NCBI GenBank assembly: GCA_009792885.1 | Contig: WMCF01000031.1 | Location: 742,349-806,348, forward strand | DNA from: Eremophila alpestris peregrina | Taxonomy: Eukaryota; Chordata; Aves; Passeriformes; Alaudidae | Length of the DNA: 64,000 bases | Direction: 5' to 3' | Part shown: positions 14,283 through 29,300 of the stretch, in pieces | Position numbering within the stretch: position 1 is the first letter of the stretch | How the letters are laid out: the number at the start of each line of letters is the position of its first letter | Notes under the pieces: model-generated | What the model saw: only the letters and a program-made list of their open reading frames with translations | Databases searched by the model: none | What the model was told of the DNA's origin: nothing | Position numbers and translations under genes: made by a program

Positions 14283-17022
14283 TGTCATTTTACCCTGGCA
14301 GCTTCTAGTTTTAGCCACATTTGGCATGGCTTCTCATCACCATTAGGCTCTGGTAGATACAATACCCAACTTTTTTTAGTCAGGCTGCTATGATGGAAAG
14401 CCTTTTCTACATAGTGATTCTGGCTGATCTCCTCTTGCCTGGAGTAATCCTAACAAATGAAATGCTGCAGTCAGGAGTGAATGTCAGTATGCACATGTTC
14501 AGAAAGGGGAGGTTTACTGCTAAAGATCACATGGAAGTAACACAGCAAAGTCAGTGTCTAAGTGTGGTGATGCCTCCAGTATGGACTCCTGTAACTGCAG
14601 ACTCAGGCACACAAAGCCTGCTCTAACCTTCTACTAATTTGTTTTCATCTGATTTTGTAACCACTTGGCCCATGAGAACATATGTATAGCCACAGATAGG
14701 TTTAAGGTCTGGTTTTCCTATGATTCTAATGATGTGGAGGGTTGTGGAGTTCAGGAGATCCCAGAACAATCATCACAAAGGTGTGAAGGTTGTTTGACCT
14801 GAGCATCTTTGATCTTCTGGACAAAAGGCTAGTTTGAACTGGAAACGGAGGTATAAGTGTCTATAAAAGACAGTAATAGAGAGGGAAAAAAATCTGCTGC
14901 TTGGGATCCATGTGCCTGAATTTGCCATGGTGCTGTGTAAACAACTAGAGAAATCCAGACTTCCAGTGTATAAATGAAGACAGCTTTTCCTGGGGAAATC
15001 TGGCCTGGCCTTCCATAGGTATGGTGGAATGCCTTGAAGCAGCAACAGGAAGATGATAGAAAAGTCCAGTGAGTAAAAATTTAGATAGATACCTTGCACC
15101 CCAAGAATTTCTGTGATTGTACATGGGACATCAGAGGATTTGGGCAAGCTTCAAAACTGGGAAAGCATGGGACAATTTGTAAATTGCCCTTCTGTCCTCA
15201 CAAGTGGTGCCCTGTCCTCTGTCCCTGCTCCACTGGTGAGTGATGGCACTCCCACTGTTTCTGCACAATTCGGTTGCCTACGAGGAAGACTCTCACAGAA
15301 GTGAGTCCTCAAGGCCACACTGAGATAAAGTGAATGCTTACCCTTTCACTGTGATTCTGTCAAATTTTCCAGCAGGTACTCAGAAAAATATTTCACTGCC
15401 CTAAAGGCAGGTTCTTAATTTACTTCCTGCCCTGTACGATGTCTCACTCTTGCTTGTGTTTTTCGCTTTATTTTGAGAGTAGGGGACTGGGTTTTTATGG
15501 TGACCATGTTAATCGTATCCCTGGTGGTCACAAAGGAGTTTAATAAAAGGGGTGGGTGGCTGGGTTAATTATTTTTTCCATCTGTCTTAGGAGAAGAGTG
15601 TTTTAAATAAATACAGCTCTGTTGGAGCAGAGGGGTTGCAAGGGTAACGTTTTTTGTTTCCCTTCCTTTGTCACCCCACCACCCTCCTTCCCACCCCCCA
15701 GTTTGTTTCCTGCTGTGGAGACAAGTGACTTAATAAACTATTATTTATTTGTTAAAGATGTCTCTTTCCAGCACTAGCTTTCCTGCTGGGGAGATGAGTG
15801 TCTATAAAATATTTCCAAAGGTACCTCCTTTAAAGGTTTAGTGGGTTTCCCAATAGCACACTCCAAGTCCTGCTGCTGTAAAAGTTTCTGGCTATTTATT
15901 TTTCAGCATGTCTAAGAGCTTGAGTGATGGAACAAGAGCAAAGTTTTGTTCTTCCACAATTTTTTTAATCTGCTTCTACTTTGAGTATCAGTTCTGTACA
16001 GCAGGAGCAAACTGCCAAGCCAGTACTGAGCCCTATTTTGTTTAACAAGGCTCTGGTTTAGCTCAACTTTATACCATGCAGATTTGCTAAGCAGGATTGA
16101 GACCTTCATTTTAAACGACTTTGTGAGCAGTTGCTGAGCAGGGAGGCTTGAAGTTAAACTCTGGGCTTGAAGGTGCTGGGCCACAGATCTCAGTATTACA
16201 GTGGCCAACTCAGTTTTTTAATGTTTCAGGACAAGTTACTTTTTTACAGCTGCAGCATCTTTGGAGGAGGCTGTAAATACAATAGGTTCTTGCTTCTCTG
16301 CATGGACTTTTTTTCAGTGACATACTGATTTTTTTTTTTTAAGAGCAGACTTTAATTTCTGGGTTTCTGCTCAGAATTCAGTCTATCATGCTTACTGCTG
16401 TGTCCAACACCTTTTTGCTCTCCTCATAGAAGTCAGTAGAATATACTCCATAAATACTGCATACTAAGTGTATTATATCTCCTCACAAATGGTATACAGT
16501 TTCTTCACCAATGCTATAGACTTAGGAATTGCTACTGTAGTAGCCATGCAAGGTGTGTAACACAGCCTTCATACACAGACAGCATTACAGCCTGGTGACC
16601 CAGAAAAACTTAACCTGCCAACTTCAGGAGCAATGATTCTGTGCAATATCATGTCATTTGCTTTTTATAACCTCCCTGTATTGCATCAATCCCAAAGCTA
16701 CAGGTGAAACCCCACCTTTGGGTCCAATTCTTCCTTGGGAGAAACCCTCAAAATTGATAGATTGGAGGCATGAGGACACCAACCAACCCAGTGCCTCTTT
16801 TGGGTGAAAACTCCCTCCCCTATGGCGTTTTAGTCCAAGTTCTGGTTGTTCAGTGCTGGTGTTGGACCTGGCACAACTTTTAAGCCTAGAATTTGGCATA
16901 TTTAGGAGGTACCTGAAGCAGGAGAGTACTCGGGAACCTTCTGAAAGTAAGGAGCTCAGTGTGGTTCTCTGCTTCCCCCAGGTGGAGGCATCTGTGCTGG
17001 CATGGTTCCGAGATGGGCACAG

Positions 17023-17051
17023 CCTCTGCTGAGAGCTTTCCTCAGCAGAGG
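17023..17051 (+). repeat. Perfect 11-bp inverted repeat (hairpin)
   Basis: CCTCTGCTGAG (17023-17033) and its exact reverse complement CTCAGCAGAGG (17041-17051) flank a 7-nt spacer. The stem is too short for a microRNA precursor, and no flanking pairing extends it. Confidence 0.85.
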
Positions 17052-19152
17052 GGAGAATAAATCACTAGGGAGTCCCTGAGACAAACTGGGTGGGTGAAGG
17101 AGGCTGCTGGACAGAAGTCTGCTGGAGATGCAGGGAAGGAGGAACTTCCATCTTGGGAAGTAGGTAGAGTAAGACTGAGATGCCTGAGGTACGTGACTGG
17201 TCACTCTCTGTCCACTGTTGTGGGTGAGTTGTATGTGAGACTGCCTGACGTCCTTCCTGGAGCAGAAATGCCATCTTGCCATCACAGGATGGGCCCAGCC
17301 TTCTCTCCATGTTTGTACATTACTGCTGAAAGTGTTCCAGGAATACTTGTGTTCACCACCTAGATGAACTAAGAGAGAGCTATGTAGGGAGGAGATAGGG
17401 GGAGCACTGAGAAGATTTGAGAGAAGAGTTGAAACATGACTAGAAAGAGGCAGACACTGACTTTAGTTCTTTTAAGCCTGGCCATACAGTGTTTTTGACA
17501 ACAGGTAGGACTCCTGCATCATCTCACGTTGTAAGACAAGCCTGTTGGTTTGCCTTGAGCCACATGTCCACACCAGGCAGGTCACTCTAAAGGTAGCTCC
17601 TTGGGACATTAATTCCTTCAAATTTGTGAAAAGTTGCAGATAAATTGCTTCTCCACTAGGTACAAGGGAAAGGAAGGACCCTGGAGAGGGAGCAGAAGAT
17701 AGTTCAGGAGTGTAACTACTGAAAAGATTCGGTGGAATCTGCACGGAAAGTGCAGGGCTCAGTCCCCTGTGAAGATGACCTTGTGTTGAACAGAAAGAAT
17801 GCAGAAAAAGGAGAGACTGCTTAGAAAGTGGTTCTTTTTTGACAACTCGATTGTCTAATCTCAGGAGGGCCCTGAAGAGAGATGAACCAGTGCATGATAA
17901 GAAACCAAGAGAATGGGTGTTGGAAGACGACTGTTAGCCAGCAGTAACTGACAGCTGTATAAAATTCTGAAGGCAGATAATTGTAATCAAAATTCAGTCC
18001 CACAGAGACAATTAGTTATGTGAATACAAACCAGAGCACAGATAACTGAATGGAAAAGAAATATTTCATTCCTGTATAAGACTGGAAAAAAGCTAGGGAA
18101 AATATGTGAAGAGACATCTTATGTACCATGAATGAAATTATTATATTATTTGAGACTTTTAAATTACAGCTGTTGGCGTTATTCAACACCCCTAACTATG
18201 TATACATCTACTCAGAATGGCCTTATCTGCAAGGGCCACTTAAGAGTTCGTGGGTTTACCCTTGTTCCAGATTTGGGGTTTTGTTGCTTACACAAAATAC
18301 TGGTGTGAAATCAGAGCATTCTGAAACATCCCTGGATTTAAAGCAGTGGAATCTCAAGTCAGGACCTTCCCTTAACTTTGGCATCACCTTGATTTCAGCA
18401 GTCTTGCATGTGTAATAAAGTAAACATGTCGAGATTTGGCCCATAGCAGGAGTCATAAATTCTTTGTTTTTGAAGACCTGATCCTTCATCCACTCATGTT
18501 AACAGATGAATTCTTATTTGACGTCATTTGGGAGGAACAGATCCCAAGGCGTTTGTTCTCAGGCATATCAAAGCAACTATTTTGTATTGAAAGTAAATTA
18601 AAATGTAATATTCCTACATTTGCCAGGAGTGTAAATCTGAGCACCACAAATCAAATTAATTGTATATCTATGTCCAATATTTCAGATGAAACCTGTGACA
18701 GTCAGACAAGTTGTTCGATAACTGATCTTTTAAAAACATCAGAGCAAGATTATTCGAAGGATTACTTTAAACTACTTTTTAGTGGCTGAAGCACAAAATG
18801 GTCTAGATTTAAAGCTTAAGTATAGCAATTTAATTTGAAGTTTCTCTGTATTTTCTCAAAGATGCTTGAGGACAGATTGTCACCTGAATGAGCTACTCCC
18901 TACACTAACCAGAAGGTGACTGGACAATTTTCATCTGTGTACTTATTGAAAGGAAGGCTGAAGAATCGTTTTTGTTGGTGAGTCCTGCAACGATGTTATT
19001 AAGTCAGAAAACAAGCTTTAAGAGAGAAAGAGGAAAAAATAATTCTAAATTGTCTCTTATAATATCCAGCTTGAGAATGATGTGAGGATATCCAGAATAA
19101 TATTTGATACATCATTTTTAAATCACTCCCCATTTCATTTAGCAACACCCTT

Positions 19153-19163
19153 CCCCCCCCCCC
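19153..19163 (+). repeat. C11 homopolymer
   Basis: Eleven consecutive C residues. The length is prone to sequencing and assembly error. Confidence 0.9.
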
Positions 19164-19329
19164 AAACTTTTGTTCAGTTTTGTACAGAACATTTCTGGCA
19201 CTGTAAATTCACTATGTAGGGTTACATCCTTACTTTTGGAAGAAATAATTCCTCTGCTTCACATGCCAATACTTGGCTGTTTTAAGTGATTTATGTATTT
19301 TACTTGTTGTGGAAGTCTTAGTGTATTTG

Positions 19330-19367
19330 TGTGTATACACATACTACATATATATATATACACACAA
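19330..19367 (+). repeat. TG/TA/CA microsatellite
   Basis: A 12-bp palindrome tgtgtatacaca is followed by a run of TA dinucleotides and then CACACA. It is a short mixed microsatellite. Confidence 0.85.
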
Positions 19368-20361
19368 GTAAGTGAATTTCTTTTTTGTTTTTCTGTAAAG
19401 TTTCTTTCTAGGGAAGGCAACTATTTCTAGGTTTTTATAAGCTGATGGAACAGGCTTGTCAAATAGTCTTTATGAGAGAAGAAACAGGAAGATGGCTTGG
19501 TTTGCAGACAGAGGGTTATTGGGCAATTATGTTTTTTATAGAGCTGTTGTAGGACAAATCACGGGCCTGCTTTTGCCTTTGATGCTATGAGGCAGACGGC
19601 CCAATAAAGATCAGAACAAGGGAGGGCAAAGGGGGTCAGGGACAGAGCCTTCCCTTGGGGTCCCGCTTCTGCCGCTCGCCTCAGAAACCAGACACCCCTT
19701 CCAGATGCACCATAGCTCCACTTTGACCCTCCTGATGGGCTGTGCTGGGAAGCTGGGAGTGCTCCAGGAAGTGTTCACCCTGCACAGCCAGCTCCAGGGT
19801 GACATGGATGCTGGGGAGAAAGTCGCCCTCTCTGGTGTCCTGGCACTACCACAGAGATTATTTGCTCCCATACTAGAAAAAGCCAAGGTACAAGAAACTT
19901 TGTGTGGAAAAAAAAAACCAGTTTAGCTTATTCAAAGTTGTATACTGGCAAAACTCTCCCTGCATGTGTCCATTTTTTGATATCTATTTCCTTTTGTACT
20001 GTCTGAACTCGTCTTTCAGCCACTCTCTAACTTTTCACAATTAGGAAGAATTCTCTTTGGAGCTGGTTGTCCTATCAATTTTTATTTTGTTTCACCTTCA
20101 TCTGTAGCAGTTGGTACTGGGCCTATAAGAGAATCTTGGCTTACATAAACTACAAGTTATTTGTCTATGCCAATTCTTTTATATATAAACAATGTGTAGT
20201 AGAAAGGTATGTTTATTTTCATAATGGGGATTCTTCATATGCCCATGTAGGGGACACTGCTCATCTCTGGAGTGTTCGTAATCTCTAAACATTTCTACTG
20301 CCATTTTCCATATTTCAATTGGGCAGTTCCTTCCAAATACAGAAGAGATAAATGAATTTGG

Positions 20362-20375
20362 AAAAAAAAAAAAAA
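20362..20375 (+). repeat. A14 homopolymer
   Basis: Fourteen consecutive A residues, with no retroposed sequence recognised next to it. Confidence 0.9.
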
Positions 20376-23300
20376 GTGGTTGCACATTTTACATCATCTT
20401 TTCCTTGTTATTCAGAGCAGCCCTTTATATGAACCTGAGCTACTTCTGTTCTGCTTTATTTTCCTTTGAGACACCTTGATGGCATTAGTTAAGATCATAT
20501 CCACATAAATGCTGTGAATAGTGTACTGGAGTTATCTTTGGGAATACCCTGCTCTGCTCTCAGGGAGTTGGTGACTGGGGTAAGTGTCAGAGCCCAGAAC
20601 TGCATGGAAAGGAACCCTGTGCCTCCAATGCTTGACTGGCCAAAGCTATAAAATAAATACACAACAACAACACAGGTCCACCTAGGAAAGCTTGGGGCAG
20701 TAGATCTGTTAGAACCAAATTATTTCATAGAGTTAAAATTGTGGCTCAATTACTTGAGACAGTTCCTGCACTGACACCTGGCACAGGCTTCCAAATTATC
20801 TATTTTGATCACTTTCACCACTTTTTTTCCTCACAAGGAAAGTGTGTTGTGTCATGGGGACTGAAGGTGCTAGTATCACACAGATAGATGCAGTGTACAT
20901 TATGTCAGGGAAGATGGAAAAATTCAGTGTGCAAGTAGCAGATTTTGGCCACTGACTTACCCCACAGAAAGTGTTAACCCCCTTGCATCCTCAGGCTATC
21001 ACAAAAGTAGCTGTTGAGAATGAACTGAACTTAGAAAAAGGAGGGATTTATTAAATATAAAATTGACTGACATGGTAAAAGCTCTCTCCCCTTCCAGCAT
21101 GCCACTGATCTACTTGAATACCATCAACAGGAAAGGGAAGAAAATTTATTATTTAATGAAACTCACCAGCATTTGCTGTTCATTTGCTAAATGGACAGTT
21201 ACAGAGGAAGTGGAGCACTGTCAAATTCATATTGGAATACCAGTGAGATTAGCTAGGGAATACCTAAGAGAGATATAGATGGATCAGTTCTGCCTGCTAC
21301 ACTTCCTTTTACTGTGATTATTTTTCCTGTTTGAAAAACGTGTTAGCTTTCCCTTTCCTCCAGCAGTCACAGTCAGTCTTTTCCTAAGACATCTGCTGCT
21401 TGTTTTTTGAGGAGTTCTTCAAATGATTGTTGTGTCTGCTATAAAACCACAACATGACTAGCTGGTGTTCATTGTTGTTATTACAGCTCAACATCAAAAA
21501 TTAAGTCTCATTCTGCACTCTGACATAGAGAGAGCTTTGAACCACAGCATTGGAATTACCCCCAGATTCAGAGCCCTGTATCAGGACACTGCAGGATATA
21601 CAGGACTCTAATTTCCATGCTTGTAAGATTCCTGACTGCTTCAAAATGTAATACTTTATGGACAACTAATTAACATTTAGTGTATTATAAAATAAAAGTT
21701 TAGGGCTCAGAAAGGCCTCCTTAACATGAACATTAGAAGTGTGAAAGTCTAGAAGATGGCTTGGTATAGGGCTTACATCTTTCCCTCCTGGATCTGAGGA
21801 ATCCATATGTAGCCCATTGGCTGAGCAGCTGTTCCCTGACAATCAGGAGAATTCCAAGAACAGTCCCTTAGGCCTCTTGCAGTAGAGTCACAGGCAAGAG
21901 CCAGACAGAAGCACCAAGCTCTGTGCCCGAGACATCTTGAAGACTTAAATAACTGCACATTCCCTGCCCTCCTCTCTGTCTCTGCCCCCCAGTCATATTT
22001 CACCTACCTTGGGAAATCTGCAAAATTTCACCTGTGACAGCTCTGCTGACAAAAGGGGAGATCAGAGCTTTCATCTGGGTGATGAACTGCCAGGCTGTCA
22101 GAAGAGCAGAGTATCTGTGCTGTGGTGAGACAGGTCAGGGCTGCCGCAGGGGCTCTGCATCCTGACCTTGGGAAGGCTCAGGGAGGGCTGGGCTGGACCT
22201 GCTCCTGCCTCTCAGAGTCTGCAGGACAGTTGTAGCATGTGTTCTCTCACAAGGACACAGAGACACACCAGACACATCCTTGAGCACACACATGGCTTAG
22301 GGAATTGGCTAGGATCACACTCCATTCCTCAGATGAGGGCCTCCTGCACTGGGGGATTAATTGGCAGGTAGCTTCTAGAAACTGATAGTGAGGTAATTGC
22401 ATGTAAAATTAGATCTTTTAATTTGAATACCTGACTCTGAAGCCGTAGCATTATATTTCCCCAGCTGTTATACAGCTCAGTTTGATCCACCTGGATTCTG
22501 GTACATTTTAAAAAGCACCATGAGTAGCAACTTGTTTTTCTGCATAACCATATACAGAAGTGGACTCTGAGATTATTTAAGGAATTTCTCAAGATGTCCT
22601 CTTCCAGCTTCACTGGATCTGTTCTTTGAAAAGAGGAGGATCTTGTCTGGACATTTTGCTGTCTGCTCACATACATGTGATCTGGGTTGGGAAAATGCTG
22701 CATGCTTGTGACTTCCTGGATCAGCCCAGGAAATTGGAACAGAAAAAGAATTTAGAAACCCCAGTTTCATGCCCCCTTTCTGTTTGAACTCACATCTAAT
22801 TGTCTGAGTGGCTTGAACATTGTACTTAAGTCTTTCTTGTGCCTAGGCTAAGTGTTTTATTTTTAAAAAATGGAATGGAACTAAACCTGAGCATCAAGAA
22901 TATCTCTCTGTCCTCAACAGCCTTGTGTCAGTGCTTTAAGGAAGATGCAAGATCCAGGGTTCAGTCAAGAAGCACATGAGGGCTTTTAAGCAAGGTTATT
23001 AGTTCCAAGGATGAAGACTTTGTCAAGCCCTCAACTTTGTTTTACCCCTCCCTACAGCTGAAGTCTTCTGTCATCTCAACATTAATTTCTATCAACATGT
23101 GGGGAATTTTGCTTAGAAATTGTCCTATCTTAACACATTACAGATGCATTTTTCTGCAAACATCTTGACTGCAGGGTGACAGTTTCACAGCAGAGACAAG
23201 GAGGTAGGAAAGGTGGGTCTCACTGCAGTGAGAGCCTGTGATGAGAACATTAGTCATTTAATTCCTGAGGGGACTGGGTTGGTACAAGATCACTTTATAT

Positions 23301-26300
23301 TTGCCTTGTTTCTTACAAGCTTTCCATTTGCATCCACTAATGACCATTGTAACAGACAGGATGCTGGGATAGATTTTGCTGTGACTTAATCCAATCTGAC
23401 TCCTCTTGTGTGACTTGATATTGGCTCCAAGACACTGTCTCTCCAGTGAGAAGATTTACAAGGTTTACCCAATTTGAGTAGTCCCCATCAGTGGAGTTAG
23501 GGAGCTGTGGTGCCTCTAAGTGCTTGACAGAAGGACAGTGACTTTGTTCATCTGAAGTGGGACTGAGAGGCCTCTCGAGGCAAGTGCCTCAGTGAAGAGC
23601 AAGTGCTATCATCGTTCCCTTCTTGCTCCCTAAATTTAAGACACTGAACTGTTAAGATCAGTTGCCTGAGGTCAGAATGTTTCTCGGTGCTATAACAGGA
23701 TTCTCTTCTCCTGGGGAAAGTACCGTGTCAGACTAGTTAGTACCTCCTTGCTGCTGGCAATTTATTTCTAATGGCAGCAGTCGGAATTCCCCTTTTTCCA
23801 CAGGAGACAAAGAAGATAGGAGGCTCTGGCTGTTGGGTTTTCTTGTCTTTTTAAAATACTGTTTAATACTTTGTAGATGTAGTTTTGTTCATTCATAGCA
23901 CAGCGTGGTGTTTCTACACCTGTGTATGTTTTCTCCCCCCCCATACACTCAACTGTACCAAGAAAGTTCACAAATGAATTGCAGCTTAAGAGTGTGAATG
24001 CCAGGTTATCTGGAGCAGTTGTAAAATACAAAAAAAGCAGGATGCAGCAAGGTGCAGACTGCAGAGAGAATCTATGACCAACAGTATGTAAATAGAAATG
24101 AAACCTCTGCATTGCTGATTTGTGTCTTTAGATACCACAGAACTCATAACTGCTTAAAATTTTAGAAATAGACTCTTCAATGTGTTTTGAGCTTCTCTGC
24201 TGCTCTGTTGGCACATAATACCCTTGCAGGACTGGCAGTAAGGGCTCAGGGGCAGATTACTGCCTAGAGGGCTCTCTCTCATCACCCAGTCTTGTATAGA
24301 GCTCTCTGAAACTTAAGAGCAATGGTAACTCAAGAGGAACACAAGAAGATAGGAATAGTATGAGTGTTTGGATGGATCTACACCAATGCTGTGGAGCAGT
24401 CCCTGGAAAGATGGTATAGTTAAAATGGAATAATGTGCAGGTCAGTGTCATAGTGTAGTCTTCTGTATCTGTCCTTGCATTGGCAAAGGAACAAGAAAAT
24501 CTGCTGAACATTATTTAGACTTTTTTTTTTAAATTTATTTTCTTTTCCAGTCACCTCTTGAATCTAGATCTTTCAGATATGTCCCAGAAATGGTGCAGAA
24601 TAGTGAAATATCATACTTACAGTGTTTGAGGAATCAAAATAAAAGTGATTAAACTCTTCAATAAACTGCTTTTCCTCTCATCTCCCTCCTTGCCAATGTA
24701 AATTACACCATATTAAACTCCCTCTTGCTGTGGGGACAAAACTAAGTGCATGAGGGGAAGAGTGGGAAGGGAAAAGGAAGGGAAAGAACATGATAGTGTG
24801 CACTACAAAGTAAACAGGTCCAAAAATGTCTTAAGCTTTACAGGAAAGGTGCAACGTGCCAAGTCACCCGTCTCCTGCCACCTTCCTGCCCAGAGTACAA
24901 AGCAGAATATCTGGGCACACTCAAAATTTTGGGTTGTGTCACTAGACCCAGGAACTGATGGGAAGAAGACATAGGTAGAAGAACCTTAATCTTAAAGGCA
25001 GCCCTCTTTATTCCCAACTGAAAGCATCAGAGAGGGGTTTTCCTCTCCCTTTAGTAGAAAGAGCAGAAATCCCATTTCACCCTTCTGTTCAGAACTGCCT
25101 GCCTGTACCTGCTCCTCCTGCCTCTGCTGGTCTGCTGTGTGTGTTTGGAATGAAAGATTTTCCCTGCAAGCCCTGAACCTCTTCCCTGGCCTGTCAGGCT
25201 CTTATCAGCACAGGTTCCTCAGTGGGCCACAGTGATTTACTGTCCAAATAGTGCTGTTCTTTGTCAGAGATTGTGATCGAAAAGCCTTACTTTGCAGCTA
25301 ATAAGAAACTCTTCCCTTTCCCTCATGTTTTTTTGCCTGTCTTCAAATATTGTTTTACGAGCCCACTGCTTGCTATCTGCCTGACACAGAAGCTGTGCCT
25401 CAGGGCATCATTTTCTCACCTCTAAGCCAGAGGGTTGTTGCTTTGATGCTGGGCTTGAAGAGCTTGGAACAGCTCCACGAAGGGTATCTACCTTGTCTCC
25501 CCAGGGCAATCTGCTCAGGTGAGGAAAGTTGCCTTCATGGTTCACACTGGCATTCTGGGCATTGCTGTTTTGTTTTGTTTTTCCCTGATACAAAAGGAAA
25601 AACGTTTTATAAAGAGAGAGGGTTTGACATTTATTAGATGTTTGAAAATGGCAACATGAACAGGAGTGGGAAAATGCCTGTTATTCACTACATGTTTCTA
25701 AGGTTAGACTTCAAATGCTTGGGCACTTTGTTCTTGAGAGGTCAAAGTAGCAGTAAGGGAAGGGGATTCTGGGCTGCAGTATACTTCCAAAAAAGATAAG
25801 AAAAAAACCATCACTAGTCCACAACTTCACTTGCTTTCCAAAGTTTCTTCCCAAATAAGAAAGGTGATGTTTTCGTGTTGATATCAAGCAAACCAGACAT
25901 TCTACTGCTTCGTATTCATTAGAAGCTTCCTATTAATTGTGCTATTTTCCAGAAAGATTCCATTTCTATTTCTGCCTAGAAATTCACATACTGCAAGTAT
26001 GGCCATAACCTTTAAACAAAGTCCTGTCCTGAGATGCCTTTAACTGTGCAGGAAGATTTGATAGCATGGCCACTGCAAATGCTTTTTATCTTTAATTCAA
26101 GCACAAATACAACAAGACACACTCAGTTGAGATGATATTTCAAGCACAAGGCAATAGAGATGTCCAGACTACTCACAATTCCACTCTAAATTGATTTTTT
26201 TTCTCTCCTTACTTTACATAGAGGCACGCAAGTGTATATTTCACTATTTATCTTCATACTGTAGAAATGTGTATTTTACCTTATCATTTTTCTCAAATGC

Positions 26301-29300
26301 ATGTTATTATCTCAGTGTACACCTGAATGGTAACTTGACAGCCTATCATTTTCACATGTTAGAACACATTTTAAAGTGTCTATCAAAGGAGCCTGTTCTT
26401 AGCACCAGCTCTGTCACCCTTCAGCAGGGCTGCTTATTAATCATCATTCACATAAAAAGCTGTTTCCTTTGACTGTGCAACAAACATGAGAAAAAGAAAA
26501 GGGCAGAAAGGTAACGATGCATAGATTCTTTGAGATGTGGTGAAGTGCAGTTGTAGCTTGTGTGCCACCTCAAGATATTATCTTGTCAGATTCCATACAT
26601 TTTAAAAAGAATTGCAGAGCAATAAATAAGAGCTCCCAAGTCAATGCAGCACTGCTGGTTGTGACGTAGATCAGCAGGGTTTCTAAACATCTTGCAGCAC
26701 TCTTTGCAAGGACAGAGGTGCTAAACCTGACATCCTCTCCAAATTCTCTGGAGAGAATTATTTTCTCAATTATTTTCTCTCTGTTAATGTCTCATTGCAT
26801 TTTCAATGGAGACATTATTCCTTGCTTTGTCCTGAGTTCATGGGTAACATTCCTCCATCACATTAAACTGCTGCCAATTTCTGCCCTGAAGGGGGCTGCA
26901 GTTAAGTGGAGGATTAATGCTACTCACTGTTTGACCCAAAACAAGCTTGGGTCCTTGCTGAAGCAGAAACTTGCTCCAACTATTCTATTGGATTTCTTGG
27001 TTTTTGAAAGAAAAAGCCAGTGTGGACTTCACACCTGGCTTGGAGTGTGCTGGTACAAGAAATTGAGGGGTAGCTGTGTATCCTGTTTGCTGTTTAACCA
27101 GAGGCTTCCTGTGGTCCAAAATAGGCAAATGACTGATACAGTGTCAAACTTAACAAAACAGATCAGATGAATACCTCTCCATTTATTGTCTTCTTCAAAG
27201 CGGTACTGAAACAGTCTCTAGTGCAAGAAGAGCTCCTTCTTACACTCTTCATGTAGCTTCTAAGTTGAATTAAGAGCTTTTAGTGGTGTTGTAGTTTTGT
27301 TCCTTCAAGTCAGATTTGAATTTGATTTGTGTATGCCAAGCATTTGTGTGATCTGCCTGGAAGTGCTCAGCATCAGTGATTTTGGTTGAGAGATAGTTCT
27401 GTTTCTGTGGCTCTCAGAGGTGGCATTTCTCACCCTTTGCTGAATTTGAGCAGCACTTGAGAACCAAGACTTTAATTAACAATGGCATCTCAGGCAGCTG
27501 CTGGTGGCTGCCCTCCTAGAGCAGAGTACACTTTGGTCGCACTGACAGCACAGGGGGGCAGGGGAAGAGAAAACCAGGAGACACATGGGCACAGAATTGG
27601 AAACCTATCTCCTGCTTGACTGTATTTTAGCAGTTAGAACTGAACTGTTTAGGACTGCTTCATTTTTTTTAGGTTCTTAATTGTTGAACCAGCAGTTCAG
27701 CATTTCAGTCTCCTCTGCAGTTTTCACGTTGCTCGTGTCAGAAGGGATGTCTCTCATCAGCCAAGTGCCCACTGGCACAGGCACTGAGAGTGTCCAAAAT
27801 GCCAGCTGCAATTAAGCATTTCTGTTGTGAAGCCCCCGGTTTGTGCATGGTGAGAACAACTTCCCTCCCTGAGCATGAACTGGAGCCAAACAACCTCAGC
27901 AGCAAGAAACCCACACATCCTTCCTCAGGTACTCACAGGCACACAGTACAGAGGCTCACATGTAGAGTGAGCAATAAATGACCATTCTATGCATCCATCC
28001 ACTGCTCACAGAGAGTAGAGTAGAACTAACCTCAGTGCTGTCTTTACATTTCTCCTTAAACCAATGGTCTGCTATGTGACTGCTTACTTGGCAGCCTTGC
28101 TCCCTCTCTGTTACCAGTTATATTCAAAATCAGGGACAGAATGTTTTCTTGTTTTGTTTTAAAGCCCCCTGTTAACCCTTGAAGAACAAGTACAGTCAAG
28201 AAAATAGTGCATTTTTATCACTGAATCTTTTGCTGTTGTCACAGAGCTGACACAGGTTTTACTTTTGACCATAACTATGTGAAAAGACAATACATGATGG
28301 TGTAGTTTAGCACTAGGTTTGGCCTATAAATCTGAGCTGAGGGAGTCTGAGGCATTTCCCCCTTTCATTACAGTGTGAAGTCCTGCTCATCTGCATTTAG
28401 CCTGCATTTGCAGAGCCAGTAGTTCAAGTTGCCATCATTTCACTTGCAAAGACAGCACATTTGAGCTGAGGTCTATGGCATGCAATACAGAACAGTGCTC
28501 CCTTCTCACTGGGGAGATGCCCAAAACGCTCTTGTTCCAATCCTCAGGGTTTAGGTAGGACTCAGAGTTATCACCTCAGCTGGCTTGACCCACCTGGTTG
28601 TGACCTCCAGCTAACACAGTCCTTGATCCTACACAAACAGAGGGCTTTTCTCCTTGCTCCAGAGCAAACAGGTTTAGATAGTGTAGATTGGCTTCCTTCA
28701 GGGCTGAAGGAGACAGAAGGCTGGAGCAATAAAATCCATTATATATATAATTTTGTATCTCCTTATCATGAACCCCTAAGAAGGGGAACTAAGAGGATCA
28801 CTACTGAGAAAAGCACTATAATTGTAGCTCCTGAGCACCACATGGAGAAAATTGCCAAGGCAACCAATCATTCCACAGCAAGGGCAGAGGTAGTTGAGTT
28901 AAGATGAGTTTGTTACAAACCCCTGCTGTGCATAATCATATAGTAAGCAACATTTTTAAAAGGCTCTTGTAAAAAATAGGACAGACGGGAAAGGAACGAG
29001 AGAAATTAATTTAGTCCTATTTTTCTGCTTGTTGACTGATTGAGGTATAAGAGCAAATTATATGTGTGTCCTGCACCTGAGGACACTGGGGGCTGGCAGG
29101 GAACAGCTGCTTCCTTCAAAACAATGCAGAGCCTCTGACACATAGGGCACTGGGCTGGTTTTACCTGAAAAAATATACTTTTGTTTCTAATATATTTTTA
29201 AATATGAAATCTGGACAAAAGAGCTCTTCTAATGCAGAAGCTCTTTGTTACAAATTGAGTTCTTGGGGGTTGTTTGAAGTCAACAAGAATTGGATTGTGA

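Larger units (their letters stand above)
13440..19325. other. Intergenic, mostly unrecognised
   Basis: Apart from a possible CR1 tail at 14224 and the hairpin at 17023, nothing was recognised. A weak MIR-like run may exist near 14525-14630. The stretch at 15530-15870 (TTAATTA, forkhead-like TTATTTATTTGTT) looks like a possible regulatory element. Confidence 0.55.

Noticed and set aside
26718..27170. 150-codon plus-strand frame
   Set aside because: No signal of a real protein; hydrophobic start arises from T-rich DNA.
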